Part shown: positions 38,189 to 47,945 of the stretch, in pieces
Position numbering within the stretch: position 1 is the first letter of the stretch
Layout: each line of letters starts with the position of its first letter
From: Methanobacteriota archaeon
GTDB lineage: Archaea > Thermoplasmatota > Poseidoniia > Poseidoniales > Thalassarchaeaceae
Assembly: GCA_018654845.1 (NCBI GenBank)
Contig: JABIKU010000035.1
Span: 1 to 64,000 of the forward strand
Length of the DNA: 64,000 nucleotides
Reading direction: 5' to 3'
Notes under the pieces: generated by a model
The model's database searches: none
What the model was told of the DNA's origin: nothing
The model's input: only the letters and a program-made list of their open reading frames with translations
Made by a program: the position numbers and the translations under genes

Positions 38189-38959
38189 TTATCGTTTTGT
38201 ATTTTTAAAAATAGGGATAGGGTGCATTTTATGAGAATTCATTATGTTAAGTTTCAGATATATTTCCATAACTTCCGATTGTCTGTTAGTGAGTTTTGCA
38301 TTAGATGGTTTTGAAATTTCTTCCATTGCCCACTCCAATTCTTCATATGTAGCACCTATTTGATCTTCATCAGTCCTACCATCATTCCACAGGCCGTCAG
38401 TAGGAGATGCATCCTGAATTTCTTGTATGACACCGAGCGACTCTGCCAACGAGTACACCTCAGATTTGTATAAATCTGCGATGGGAGAAATATCAACTCC
38501 TCCATCACCATACTTAGTGAAGAAACCAACGCCGAAGTCCTCAACCTTGTTTCCAGTACCAACAACTATACCATTGAGTAAGCCGGCAAAATGGTACAAG
38601 GCAGTCATCCTTAGCCTAGCCTTAGTATTTGCCAAAGTGAGATCAGATTTATACTCACCAACCTCTATATCAAAAGCAAGGAATGTTTCGGAAAGGTTGA
38701 TTACATGACTAGTAACATTATCCCAATTTGAGTGTAAATATTGAATATGCTTGTTGGAAAGCTCATACTGTGATTCTGATTGATTTATGGGGATATTTAG
38801 GACAACTGTGTGTAATCCTGTTTTTGCACAGAGTATCGAAGTTACAGCCGAATCAACCCCTCCCGAAACTCCAACTACTAATGTTGAGATATTATTACTA
38901 TTTGCATAATCTAATATCCAGTCAGAAATTTCGTTTCCAAGTTTGACCCATTCATCCAT
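38189..38959 (-). CDS. nadE: NH3-dependent NAD+ synthetase
   Basis: VVGVSGGVDSAVTSILC PP-loop; VVGTGNKVEDFGVGFFTKYGDGGVDISPIADLYKSEV; SPTDGLWNDGRTDEDQIGATYEELE. Confidence 0.95.
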   Translation of the reverse strand: MDEWVKLGNEISDWILDYANSNNISTLVVGVSGGVDSAVTSILCAKTGLHTVVLNIPINQSESQYELSNKHIQYLHSNWDNVTSHVINLSETFLAFDIEVGEYKSDLTLANTKARLRMTALYHFAGLLNGIVVGTGNKVEDFGVGFFTKYGDGGVDISPIADLYKSEVYSLAESLGVIQEIQDASPTDGLWNDGRTDEDQIGATYEELEWAMEEISKPSNAKLTNRQSEVMEIYLKLNIMNSHKMHPIPIFKNTKR

Positions 38960-38972
38960 CTACATACCCTCC

Positions 38973-39686
38973 TCAATGACATGCTACTCCGTACTTCTTT
39001 AGTCTCCAATAATTATATGGCCATGGCGTCAAAAATCCAACTAACAACATCAGAGGAATTGCGAAATAGTTCATTCCAAGACTACCCCCTGTGAACAATA
39101 AATCGGTTATTTCCATAGCAATTTCCATCATCAACATCGAAATAAAAGACATTCCCAAAGCAGTTGAAAGAGCATTGCGAAGATCCATTTGCCCTCGTAT
39201 TAAAAGAAATGTTTCGAGCATTACACTAGTAGCTAATCCATTCAATAGAGGAAGAAGTGCATAGAAATACCATAAATTAGAATATAACGTGAGTCCTTCA
39301 GTAATTCCCGATGCGGAATAATATGCCAATGTTCCGAATTCACCAACAGAACATCCAATCAGACACCATTTGGTGTTGCTTGCAGACTGACGCCAGACGC
39401 TACCATCTTTCCAATGATATTCATCACCTTCGCCATCAACTGTGTATCCAATAGCCTTCACCGCACCGCTCAACAAATCTTTCGAAACGCTATCATGTTG
39501 AACCACGGCAGTTCCGGTTTCGTGAGAAACTTCAGCAGATGAAACACCGGTAACAGAGAGTAGACCATCTCGAACCCTTCCTGAACATCCTTCACACGTC
39601 ATCCCTCCGACTGAGAATGTTAACGTATCAACCATGGTCATTGGTGATAACGGAGTGTTATTAATTCTCGTAAAGAAATCCTTCAC
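38973..39686 (-). CDS. HMA (heavy-metal-associated) domain fused to DUF4396-like membrane domain
   Basis: GGMTCEGCSGRVRDGL HMA motif; C-terminal TM domain with LIGCSVGEFGTLAYYS and MMEIAME. Start may be internal (MVDTLTF). Confidence 0.75.
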   Translation of the reverse strand: MKDFFTRINNTPLSPMTMVDTLTFSVGGMTCEGCSGRVRDGLLSVTGVSSAEVSHETGTAVVQHDSVSKDLLSGAVKAIGYTVDGEGDEYHWKDGSVWRQSASNTKWCLIGCSVGEFGTLAYYSASGITEGLTLYSNLWYFYALLPLLNGLATSVMLETFLLIRGQMDLRNALSTALGMSFISMLMMEIAMEITDLLFTGGSLGMNYFAIPLMLLVGFLTPWPYNYWRLKKYGVACH

Positions 39687-39736
39687 CCTTGGGCGAGCCG
39701 GTCAAGTTCAAGACATAATCTCGGCTCGCAACCTAC

Positions 39737-42700
39737 ATGGCCGTGCCTAATTCTGTTGGTAACCTCGATGTGGTTGCCCTCGAAAAGCAGCTTATGGACA
39801 AATGGAGCGATGAGGAAACCTTCGCTCAGTCCATTGAGAAGCGCCGTGCCGGCGCCAGCCCGTTCACCTTCCTTGAAGGCCCACCAACTGCAAATGGTAG
39901 GCCTGGAATCCATCATGTTTTATCGCGATTGTACAAAGATATGGTTTGCCGATGGAAAACCATGGAAGGACATGTCGTCGAGCGAAAAGGAGGCTGGGAC
40001 ACTCATGGTTTGCCAGTTGAAATCGAAGTGCAGAAACAACTGAATCTGATGTCCAATGAAGAAATTGAAGCCTATGGAATGGAGGCTTTCAACCAGAAAT
40101 GTAAGGAAAGCGTTTGGACTTACGAGCAGGCTTGGCGTGAGATGAGCGATCGCATGGCATTCTGGATTGATATGGAAAATCCTTACGTCACTTTTCATGA
40201 TAATTATATCGAATCAACATGGTGGTCACTCAAACAAATGTTCGACAAAGGCCTACTATTTCGCGGACATAAAGTACTGCCCTACTGCCCCCAAACTGGA
40301 ACGAGTTATTCCAGCCACGAGGTAGCTTTAGGCTACAAAGAAGTGGCTGAACCCTCTGTTTTTATCAAATTTAATCTCGTCGATGATGATGCTTCGGTTC
40401 TCGCTTGGACAACAACACCTTGGACACTGCCAGGAAATGTCGGACTTGCAGTTGGACCAGAGGTGAAATACTCACGAGTCCGTGTTACTACAGCACCTTC
40501 TGATTCGTGGGAAGGGCGTGGCGGTGCTGCAATCGGAGACGAATTAATTCTAGCATCCGATTTACTTAGTTCCGTATTACGCCACCATGTTGAGGTCATT
40601 GAAGAATTCAAAGGTTCAAAATTGGTTGGTAAATCATACGAATCTCTTTTCCCAAATGCGATTGAAGCAGGTGATTCTGAATCTGCATGGACCATCGTCG
40701 GTGCTGATTTCGTAACAACAACCGATGGAACTGGTGTGGTCCATACCGCTGTGATGTATGGAGAAGATGATTACAATCTCGGTATGGAAAAAGGATTACC
40801 TGCACAGCATACCGTTGGTATGGATGGAAACTTTATTTCAGGGGTTCACCCAGAATTGGATGGAAAATATGTCAAAGGTTGTGATTCTGTAATTATTGAT
40901 TTGCTCGCAGCTGATAATCTACTTTATCGCGAGCAAATCTATACTCACGATTACCCTCATTGCTGGCGAACCGATCATCCGCTACTCTACTATGCAATGG
41001 ATAGTTGGTTTGTAAAAATGACTGCTGTTAAAGAACGAATCTTAGAACTAAACGATAAGGTAGAATGGGCACCTGAATGGGTAGGAACTGGAAGATTTGG
41101 TGAATGGTTACGTAATATCAAGGATTGGGCAATTAGTCGCGAGAGATATTGGGGGACTCCACTGCCGGTTTGGATATGTCCAGACTGCAATGGAGAACAT
41201 TGCGTTGGTTCAATTCAAGAAATGCTGGACATGAAAACTGAAGATTCTCCAACCCCACCTGAACTCCACAGGCCATATGTTGACGAAGTCAAACTGCATT
41301 GCCCGAGCAATGGGTGTTCTGGCGAAATGATTCGTGAACCATATGTCATGGATTGTTGGTTTGATTCTGGTTGTGCTAGCTTTGCTCAATGGCACTATCC
41401 ATTCGAAAATGATGATAATTTCACTAACTCATTCCCTGTTGACTACATCTGTGAGGGAGTTGATCAAACCCGCGGTTGGTTCTATTCTCAACTTGCAGTT
41501 TCAACAACTGTTTTCGATGAATTAGCCTACAAACGTTGCCTTTCTCTTGGCCTATTAATGGATAAAGAAGGAAAGAAAATGAGTAAAAGTCGTGGTAATA
41601 CCATCGACCCTTGGGATCATTTCAATCGGGAAGGAGCCGATGCAGTACGCTGGTACATGATGACACAAAGCGCACCTTGGAATTCAACGAATTTTGATCC
41701 TAACGGAGTTCGTGAAACCTATGCAAAGATGTTTTTGACATTGTGGAATGTACACAAGTTCCATTCAGATTATGCAGCTCTCGATGGCTTCGATCCAGAG
41801 GATGAAAGTGCATTCATCCCTATTTCTCAACGAAGTGGTTTGGACAGATGGATTCTATCTCGCTTACACACCGTTGCACATTCATATCATGAACAATTTG
41901 TGTCCTGGGATTTCCACAAAGCAGGAAGGGATTTGGAAGATTTTGTCGTAAATGATTTGTCAAATTGGTATGTTCGCCGAAGTCGCCGACGACTTTGGGA
42001 TGATGCTGATTCAACCGATAAACGCGCTTGTCAATTCACTCTTCATGAAGTTCTTATCACTGTCTGCAAATTGATGGCACCAGTTGCGCCATTCATGGTT
42101 GACAAAATTCATCGTGATTTGACTGGAGTTTCGGTTCATTTGATGGACTGGCCAGTTGGTTCAGACTTAGTTGAAAGTACTCTTCCACCAATGAATTACG
42201 GACTTGAGCAAGAGATGGCTTTAGTTCGCACCCTAGCTGAAACCGGACGGCGTATTCGCGTTGATTCAAATAGACGCCAACGTCTTCCATGTAAATCTGG
42301 ATGGATAGTTGGAGGCCCAGATATTTCTGAATTCCACGACATTCTCGCAGAGGAATTGAATGTTGAATCTCTTACTACCGAGAATGATTTAGATAGATTT
42401 CAGCGTATCGAAGTTCTTCCAAATCGTAAAGCACTCGGGAAGAAATGTCGACAGGATTTGCCATCCGTCCTAGCATTGTTTGCAGAAGCGGACTCAGATA
42501 CGGTCTTGCTTGAAATAGATTCAGGAATTTGTTTCTTCGCCGGTTATGAAATTACTATAGAAGATATTGAAATTCGTCGTGTTGAACAGGATGGCTATGC
42601 TGCTTCAACAATTTCTGATGAAGATATTGGAGATGTTTCATTGGTTCTCGACCTCAGCCTAGATGATGTTCTGCTCTCAAAAGGCCTCGGCCGTGACATC

Positions 42701-42922
42701 ATTCGCAGAGTTCAAGCTAAGCGAAAAGACCTAGATTTAGATGTTGAAGCAACAATTTCTTTGTCGATTTGGATCGAAGGTCAGGAACTAGCCGAATCTG
42801 ATTGGATGCGAGTTCAGAGCGAAACAAGAGCAGCGACAGGTTCGATGAATGATGGACAACCACCGAAAACTGCATCAACATTTTCCGTAGATGACATCGT
42901 CGTACAATTCATAGTTGAATAA
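39737..42922 (+). CDS. ileS: Isoleucyl-tRNA synthetase
   Basis: GPPTANGRPGIHHVLSRLYKD (HIGH-like), KMSKSRGN (KMSKS), GVDQTRGWFYSQL, 1061 aa. Confidence 0.96.
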   Translation: MAVPNSVGNLDVVALEKQLMDKWSDEETFAQSIEKRRAGASPFTFLEGPPTANGRPGIHHVLSRLYKDMVCRWKTMEGHVVERKGGWDTHGLPVEIEVQKQLNLMSNEEIEAYGMEAFNQKCKESVWTYEQAWREMSDRMAFWIDMENPYVTFHDNYIESTWWSLKQMFDKGLLFRGHKVLPYCPQTGTSYSSHEVALGYKEVAEPSVFIKFNLVDDDASVLAWTTTPWTLPGNVGLAVGPEVKYSRVRVTTAPSDSWEGRGGAAIGDELILASDLLSSVLRHHVEVIEEFKGSKLVGKSYESLFPNAIEAGDSESAWTIVGADFVTTTDGTGVVHTAVMYGEDDYNLGMEKGLPAQHTVGMDGNFISGVHPELDGKYVKGCDSVIIDLLAADNLLYREQIYTHDYPHCWRTDHPLLYYAMDSWFVKMTAVKERILELNDKVEWAPEWVGTGRFGEWLRNIKDWAISRERYWGTPLPVWICPDCNGEHCVGSIQEMLDMKTEDSPTPPELHRPYVDEVKLHCPSNGCSGEMIREPYVMDCWFDSGCASFAQWHYPFENDDNFTNSFPVDYICEGVDQTRGWFYSQLAVSTTVFDELAYKRCLSLGLLMDKEGKKMSKSRGNTIDPWDHFNREGADAVRWYMMTQSAPWNSTNFDPNGVRETYAKMFLTLWNVHKFHSDYAALDGFDPEDESAFIPISQRSGLDRWILSRLHTVAHSYHEQFVSWDFHKAGRDLEDFVVNDLSNWYVRRSRRRLWDDADSTDKRACQFTLHEVLITVCKLMAPVAPFMVDKIHRDLTGVSVHLMDWPVGSDLVESTLPPMNYGLEQEMALVRTLAETGRRIRVDSNRRQRLPCKSGWIVGGPDISEFHDILAEELNVESLTTENDLDRFQRIEVLPNRKALGKKCRQDLPSVLALFAEADSDTVLLEIDSGICFFAGYEITIEDIEIRRVEQDGYAASTISDEDIGDVSLVLDLSLDDVLLSKGLGRDIIRRVQAKRKDLDLDVEATISLSIWIEGQELAESDWMRVQSETRAATGSMNDGQPPKTASTFSVDDIVVQFIVE

Positions 42923-42923
42923 T

Positions 42924-43757
42924 TTAGAGTTCCGCACCACAAAATTTGCAATATTTCGCATCAGTATCGTGCCCTTCCTTTGAGCAAGATATGCATGCTT
43001 GTGTACTAACCGGTCCAATACGAACCAATTCGGTGGTCATTATTCCGGTTGGAACGATAATTAACGAATATCCCATTATCATTATGAAAACTGCAATTAT
43101 CTTTCCTAAAGTAGTGATAGGAACTATGTCACCATATCCAGTACTGGTTAGTGTAACAATTGCCCAGTAAACCGATTGTGGAATCGAAGTGAATCCACTC
43201 TCCGGTCCTTCAACCATGTACATACCTGCACCTGAAATTGCACAAAGTACGAAAACAGTTGACAAAAAGACAATGATTCGAGTTTTCGATTGCATGAACG
43301 CTTTTTGGAGAACTGCTGCTTCACCGATGTAACGAGCGAGTTTGAAAACTCTAAAAATTCGTAGCAACCTTAGCGCTCGAATAACAAGTAAACTTTGAGC
43401 GCCCGGGAAAATAAGACTCAGGTAAGTTGGCGCAACTGCTAGTAAGTCGACTATTCCAAAAAACGAAGTCATATACCGAGATGGTTTTCGAACAGAAATT
43501 ATTCGTAATATATATTCTATCGAGAATAGAATAGTAAAAAACCACTCAATCCAAACCAATTCAGAATGGTATTTGGCATCGATTGAAGCCACACTTTCCA
43601 GCGACACCGCAATTACAGAAGAAAGAATTGAAATTAACAGTGCAATATCAAAATATTTCCCAAATTTTGTATCCGCTTCAAAAATAATTTCGTGAATCTT
43701 GTCGCGCCAGTCCGTTGATGTATTTTGGTCAATTGTATCCACTTTCATTCCATTCAC
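42924..43757 (-). CDS. Voltage-gated K+ channel with C-terminal zinc ribbon
   Basis: S4-like LLVIRALRLLRIFRVFKLAR, selectivity filter TSTGYGDIVPIT, C-terminal CISCSKEGHDTDAKYCKFCGAEL. Confidence 0.9.
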   Translation of the reverse strand: MNGMKVDTIDQNTSTDWRDKIHEIIFEADTKFGKYFDIALLISILSSVIAVSLESVASIDAKYHSELVWIEWFFTILFSIEYILRIISVRKPSRYMTSFFGIVDLLAVAPTYLSLIFPGAQSLLVIRALRLLRIFRVFKLARYIGEAAVLQKAFMQSKTRIIVFLSTVFVLCAISGAGMYMVEGPESGFTSIPQSVYWAIVTLTSTGYGDIVPITTLGKIIAVFIMIMGYSLIIVPTGIMTTELVRIGPVSTQACISCSKEGHDTDAKYCKFCGAEL

Positions 43758-43764
43758 CTTTTTC

Positions 43765-45213
43765 TCAAATCAATTCTGAAGGATTGCTATATTCTGTTGG
43801 AAGGAGTAGTTCGACGGCAAATAACGGGTCTGGATCCGAAGAATCATGATAGGCGATGAATGCACCACCATCGGGTAATATTCCCATGCTGGCGAAATCA
43901 AATCTGATGTCAGCTCCCGCACCAGATGTTGAATCTAAATCTCCAAGCCCGATGTATGTTTTTTGATCTGGGATTAATGATTCAGAAAATCCACGAACAT
44001 GGTAAGATAAATCGACATCTGGACCTTCTGAACTCTGATATCGAATATTCAATACTACCAAATCATGAACTCCACTTGAATGCCATTCCCATTCTTCAAG
44101 TTCCGTTGCAGAATCTGTCAAATTATATTCTTGCCAATCCCAAGTCTCGCCTCCATCCCATGAAACGTGATGCGTAATACCGACGCCACTAGACATCGTC
44201 TCAAAGCAATGAAGCGCCGTCGAAGAATCAAATGAACAATATTCAGAAGGTAGGGTAGAACCATTCAATGTCGTTGCACCCCACCAATTAAGCGAAGTAT
44301 CAAGGAATGCATCGGTGCCATCAAGGAAGTAATTTGGGAAGTAAAGTCCACCCGAAGGTACGGGGAATGATCTCATTTCCTTGTGTGGTTTTGTAAAATC
44401 CCATTCAGGTCCCAACTCAGTTGCTGTTAAATCCACTTCTATAACATCTAGATTCGCATCACGATCTGGAAAAGAAAAGAAATCATAATTCAATCCATCA
44501 GTCGAAATTTGTCCACCAATATTCTGAACTTGATGCCAAAAATTCGAGATGACAATACTTGCCCATGGCCCATTTCCATAAATCCCACCATTGATTGGTC
44601 CAATTACTTCAACTTGCCATGAACGATCGTAAAATGGTTCAGGTGTTCGATTAAAACACCAAGACCAAGCCTGATCTTCTGCATCGTAAAAGAATGCGTA
44701 GAATTGGTCTGCACCACTAGTGCTTGGGTATGGGAACCAGCCCATAGAAATCAAATCACCATTTGTTGCCTGAACAATACTGCCCTCACCTAATCCTTCT
44801 TGCCCTGGTACGGTTGGCTTAGGCTCTCTACAACCGATTTGAGACAAAATACTCGGGAGGTATTCATTCCATGAATGCCCTCGGTCTTCTGACCAAGTCG
44901 GATACTCCCCTCCAAAATTCAGTATCCATCCCTCCTTGGTTCCCGCCAAATAGTGTTCACAGCAATTGCCACCTTCTTCATTTCCGAAAACAGCCCAAGA
45001 TGCATTTCCCCAAGTCAAATTATTCATCGGATCGCCGACGATGAACACTCTAGAATCTTCATGCGTCAATGGGTCATCGACATAATTCAGGTCCTCATCC
45101 CAAATAAAATCTGAATGAAGATTAGTCTCATCTCCGCCGAAACATCCTGCCAAGGACATGCTGAGAACCATCATTGCCGCTAGGACAGTCTGGCGAGGTT
45201 GATAGTCCGTCAC
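43765..45213 (-). CDS. Lipoprotein with Asp-box (BNR/sialidase-like) repeats
   Basis: Lipobox MSLAGC; Asp-box-like WSEDRGHSWNEY and VSWDGGETWDW. Confidence 0.65.
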   Translation of the reverse strand: MTDYQPRQTVLAAMMVLSMSLAGCFGGDETNLHSDFIWDEDLNYVDDPLTHEDSRVFIVGDPMNNLTWGNASWAVFGNEEGGNCCEHYLAGTKEGWILNFGGEYPTWSEDRGHSWNEYLPSILSQIGCREPKPTVPGQEGLGEGSIVQATNGDLISMGWFPYPSTSGADQFYAFFYDAEDQAWSWCFNRTPEPFYDRSWQVEVIGPINGGIYGNGPWASIVISNFWHQVQNIGGQISTDGLNYDFFSFPDRDANLDVIEVDLTATELGPEWDFTKPHKEMRSFPVPSGGLYFPNYFLDGTDAFLDTSLNWWGATTLNGSTLPSEYCSFDSSTALHCFETMSSGVGITHHVSWDGGETWDWQEYNLTDSATELEEWEWHSSGVHDLVVLNIRYQSSEGPDVDLSYHVRGFSESLIPDQKTYIGLGDLDSTSGAGADIRFDFASMGILPDGGAFIAYHDSSDPDPLFAVELLLPTEYSNPSELI

Positions 45214-45313
45214 GATTAACCCCGTGTATTGGCGACTTATCGGTGCTTCGCACCGTTGTCATTCAACATTGAACCTGATAGATTCAATATGCTTTCACTA
45301 TACCGCCACCTTA

Positions 45314-47902
45314 ATGCGCTCACTAGCCGCCTCGATAATACTCCTGTTGTTAATCTCAATATTTACACCATTACAGGTAATTCAAGCAGAAGAAGGTAGT
45401 CCAACATCTGTGATTATCAATGAAATTTATGTATCACCTAGTAGTGAACAATACGGTGGAGTTGATTGGAATGGGGATGGAGAGATTGGCAGATATTCGA
45501 ATCAATTTGTAGAAATTTTCAATCCAACATCAACTGCGATTGATCTTGGAGGATTTTGGATTGACGATGCAGCAAATGCTGGTTCTCCGGCATGTTCAAT
45601 TGGTTGGGACACTATTATTCAGCCAGGTGCTTATGTAACATTTTTCAGATCGAATACACAAATCGAATTCGATTTTTGGGATGGGGACTCAATCACAATT
45701 TATGATAGCAGCATGAGTGTTCTCGATTCGGTCACATATCCTGGAGAAGATTCCGATTATGGCATACCTTACGGATATGATGCAAATGGGTCATGGGGAA
45801 AAATCGCAGATGGCCCAACTCCTGGTGGTGCTAACGACCAGCCATGGGTTGGAATTAATCACTTGCAGGGAACATGTTATCCAGTCAGAGATCACATACA
45901 TTCTGGGTCATACATATTACAGGGCAAGGTTGTAACTATGATTGCTGAAAATTCAGTAATTGAGGATGGTCAAGTATTGGTTACTAATGGAATCATTGAA
46001 GCGGTTTGGAGTTCTGACGACTTAACTCCTAATATCGCAGCAGGAGTCGAAATTATTATCGAAACTAGTGGTGTAATATATCCGGGATTGATCGACATTC
46101 ATAATCATCCACATTATAATTTCATACCACTATGGGATCATGGTACAAATGGTTGGGATAATCGCTATGAATGGCGCACTGAAGATTACTACAAAGATTC
46201 GATTACTATTGTAGAAAACGGCGTTAACGACGGTGGAAGTGACGGTTGTGACCTGATATCTGAAGCTATGAAATTCGCTGAAGTCCGCTCGATATCTGGT
46301 GGTACAACTGCTATTCAAGGTTCAACTTCACAGGATACTGCTACATTCGATTCAATTCTAGCTCGAAATATCGAACAGTATAATTTTGGTAAGGATAGAA
46401 TCGAAACTCGTGTCGGAGGAAGTTGGTTCCCGGATGATTATTCTGGTTCTCACATCAAATCTGCCTTGGCAGATGATGACCTCGATGCTTGGTTAGTTCA
46501 TCTCGCTGAAGGTATCGATGAGCCTTCACGAGCAGAATTTGACGCTCTAATAAATAACGATCTAATAATCGATGAGTTAGTCATCATTCATGGCACTGCC
46601 CTTACTTCGAATGAATTTGAAATAATGGCTAGCGTTGGAGCTTCTTTGGTTTGGTCGCCGATGTCAAATTTACTCCTTTACGGTGATACAGCAGACATCG
46701 CAGCAGCCAAGGCAGCTGGAGTCAGCATTTCTGTTGCACCCGATTGGGCACCATCGGGTGCAAAAAATGTCTTGCATGAAATTAAGGTCGCCGATTGGTG
46801 GGACACAAATGTCCTCGGAAATATTTTCACCGATTTTGAAATGGTTCAAATGATTTCGACAAATCCTGTTGATGAAGTAAATTGGACTAATCAAGTAGGT
46901 AGGATTCAACCAGGTCTAGCTGCCGACCTTCTCATTCTCGATTCGTTCGAGGTTGACCCATACAGAAATCTGCTTAATTCGGTAGATTCCGATGTACGTT
47001 TGGTGGTCGTCGGTGGCATGCCAATTTGGGGAGATGTTGATGTAATGCAAGCTCTGGTTGAGGATGCTGAGATTGTTCAAGCACCAGGCTATACGAAGGC
47101 AGTAGATGTCACTTACGCTGGAATTGAAGGGGGTGAAAAGACTCTCGCTAGCATGATTGCTAATATTGAAAACTGCATGTCAAACTTAGCAACACCTGCA
47201 GTAATGGAAAAATGGTATACCCTCGGTGATGACCGCTATTTTGATGTTCTAAATCGCTCAGCAACTTTCCAACAAGGACGAACAATTGATCTCTTCGGAG
47301 ATTATTATGATATCCAACTCAATGATGATGGCCATCGAATTGGTGGTTCGGTTAGTGGCGCTGAACCAATTGATCCAGGATCTGGTGAAGGAACAGGGAC
47401 GGTCATCGAACCACCTGTTTTACCAATTATTTGGGAAACCTATGGTCCTCGAGGCGGCTCACTTCCACATCCTACCACAATTGAAGAAGGAATCCACTTC
47501 GAAATATGTGAAACAGACAGACAGATCCTTTCCGACAATGATGTACCTCTTGTTCCGATTGAAAAGGAACTTCTCTGTGGCTCAATATTGGTAGTAATGC
47601 AACCGACTGAAGAATGTATAGATTCGAGTGGCTCCTACTGTAACTTAGATGTCGGTGATGCACTTGCAGTCCCATCTCACCTCTGTGATGATGCTGGAAC
47701 ATTTCCAATTCAAGTGACTTGTAAAGCAGCATGGTCTTTCAGTGATATTGATGATGGCACAAATAATCCTGAACCTGAACCTGAACCCGAGCCTTCTTCT
47801 TGGATGAATGGTCCTTTCTATTATGTTGCCTTCTTAATTGCAGGGATGATACTAATCGGTTCATTGACAATCGTTTACAACAATTTGAATCGCGAAGAAT
47901 GA
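45314..47902 (+). CDS. Secreted, C-terminally membrane-anchored protein: lamin-tail domain fused to amidohydrolase
   Basis: Signal peptide at internal Met (MRSLAASIILLLLISIF); VIINEIYVSP...FVEIFNPTSTAIDLGGFWIDD LTD; YPGLIDIHNHPHYNF amidohydrolase; VNQVGRIQPGLAADLLILD-like C-terminus; EPEPEPEP then TM. Confidence 0.82.
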   Translation: MRSLAASIILLLLISIFTPLQVIQAEEGSPTSVIINEIYVSPSSEQYGGVDWNGDGEIGRYSNQFVEIFNPTSTAIDLGGFWIDDAANAGSPACSIGWDTIIQPGAYVTFFRSNTQIEFDFWDGDSITIYDSSMSVLDSVTYPGEDSDYGIPYGYDANGSWGKIADGPTPGGANDQPWVGINHLQGTCYPVRDHIHSGSYILQGKVVTMIAENSVIEDGQVLVTNGIIEAVWSSDDLTPNIAAGVEIIIETSGVIYPGLIDIHNHPHYNFIPLWDHGTNGWDNRYEWRTEDYYKDSITIVENGVNDGGSDGCDLISEAMKFAEVRSISGGTTAIQGSTSQDTATFDSILARNIEQYNFGKDRIETRVGGSWFPDDYSGSHIKSALADDDLDAWLVHLAEGIDEPSRAEFDALINNDLIIDELVIIHGTALTSNEFEIMASVGASLVWSPMSNLLLYGDTADIAAAKAAGVSISVAPDWAPSGAKNVLHEIKVADWWDTNVLGNIFTDFEMVQMISTNPVDEVNWTNQVGRIQPGLAADLLILDSFEVDPYRNLLNSVDSDVRLVVVGGMPIWGDVDVMQALVEDAEIVQAPGYTKAVDVTYAGIEGGEKTLASMIANIENCMSNLATPAVMEKWYTLGDDRYFDVLNRSATFQQGRTIDLFGDYYDIQLNDDGHRIGGSVSGAEPIDPGSGEGTGTVIEPPVLPIIWETYGPRGGSLPHPTTIEEGIHFEICETDRQILSDNDVPLVPIEKELLCGSILVVMQPTEECIDSSGSYCNLDVGDALAVPSHLCDDAGTFPIQVTCKAAWSFSDIDDGTNNPEPEPEPEPSSWMNGPFYYVAFLIAGMILIGSLTIVYNNLNREE

Positions 47903-47945
47903 AATTCGTCCTAAAGTTCATCATGATGACCAATCAGTCAACCTC

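Noticed and set aside
47771-47794. GAACCT hexanucleotide repeat as a possible regulatory repeat
   Set aside because: Explained as coding for the EPEPEPEP spacer before the C-terminal TM.
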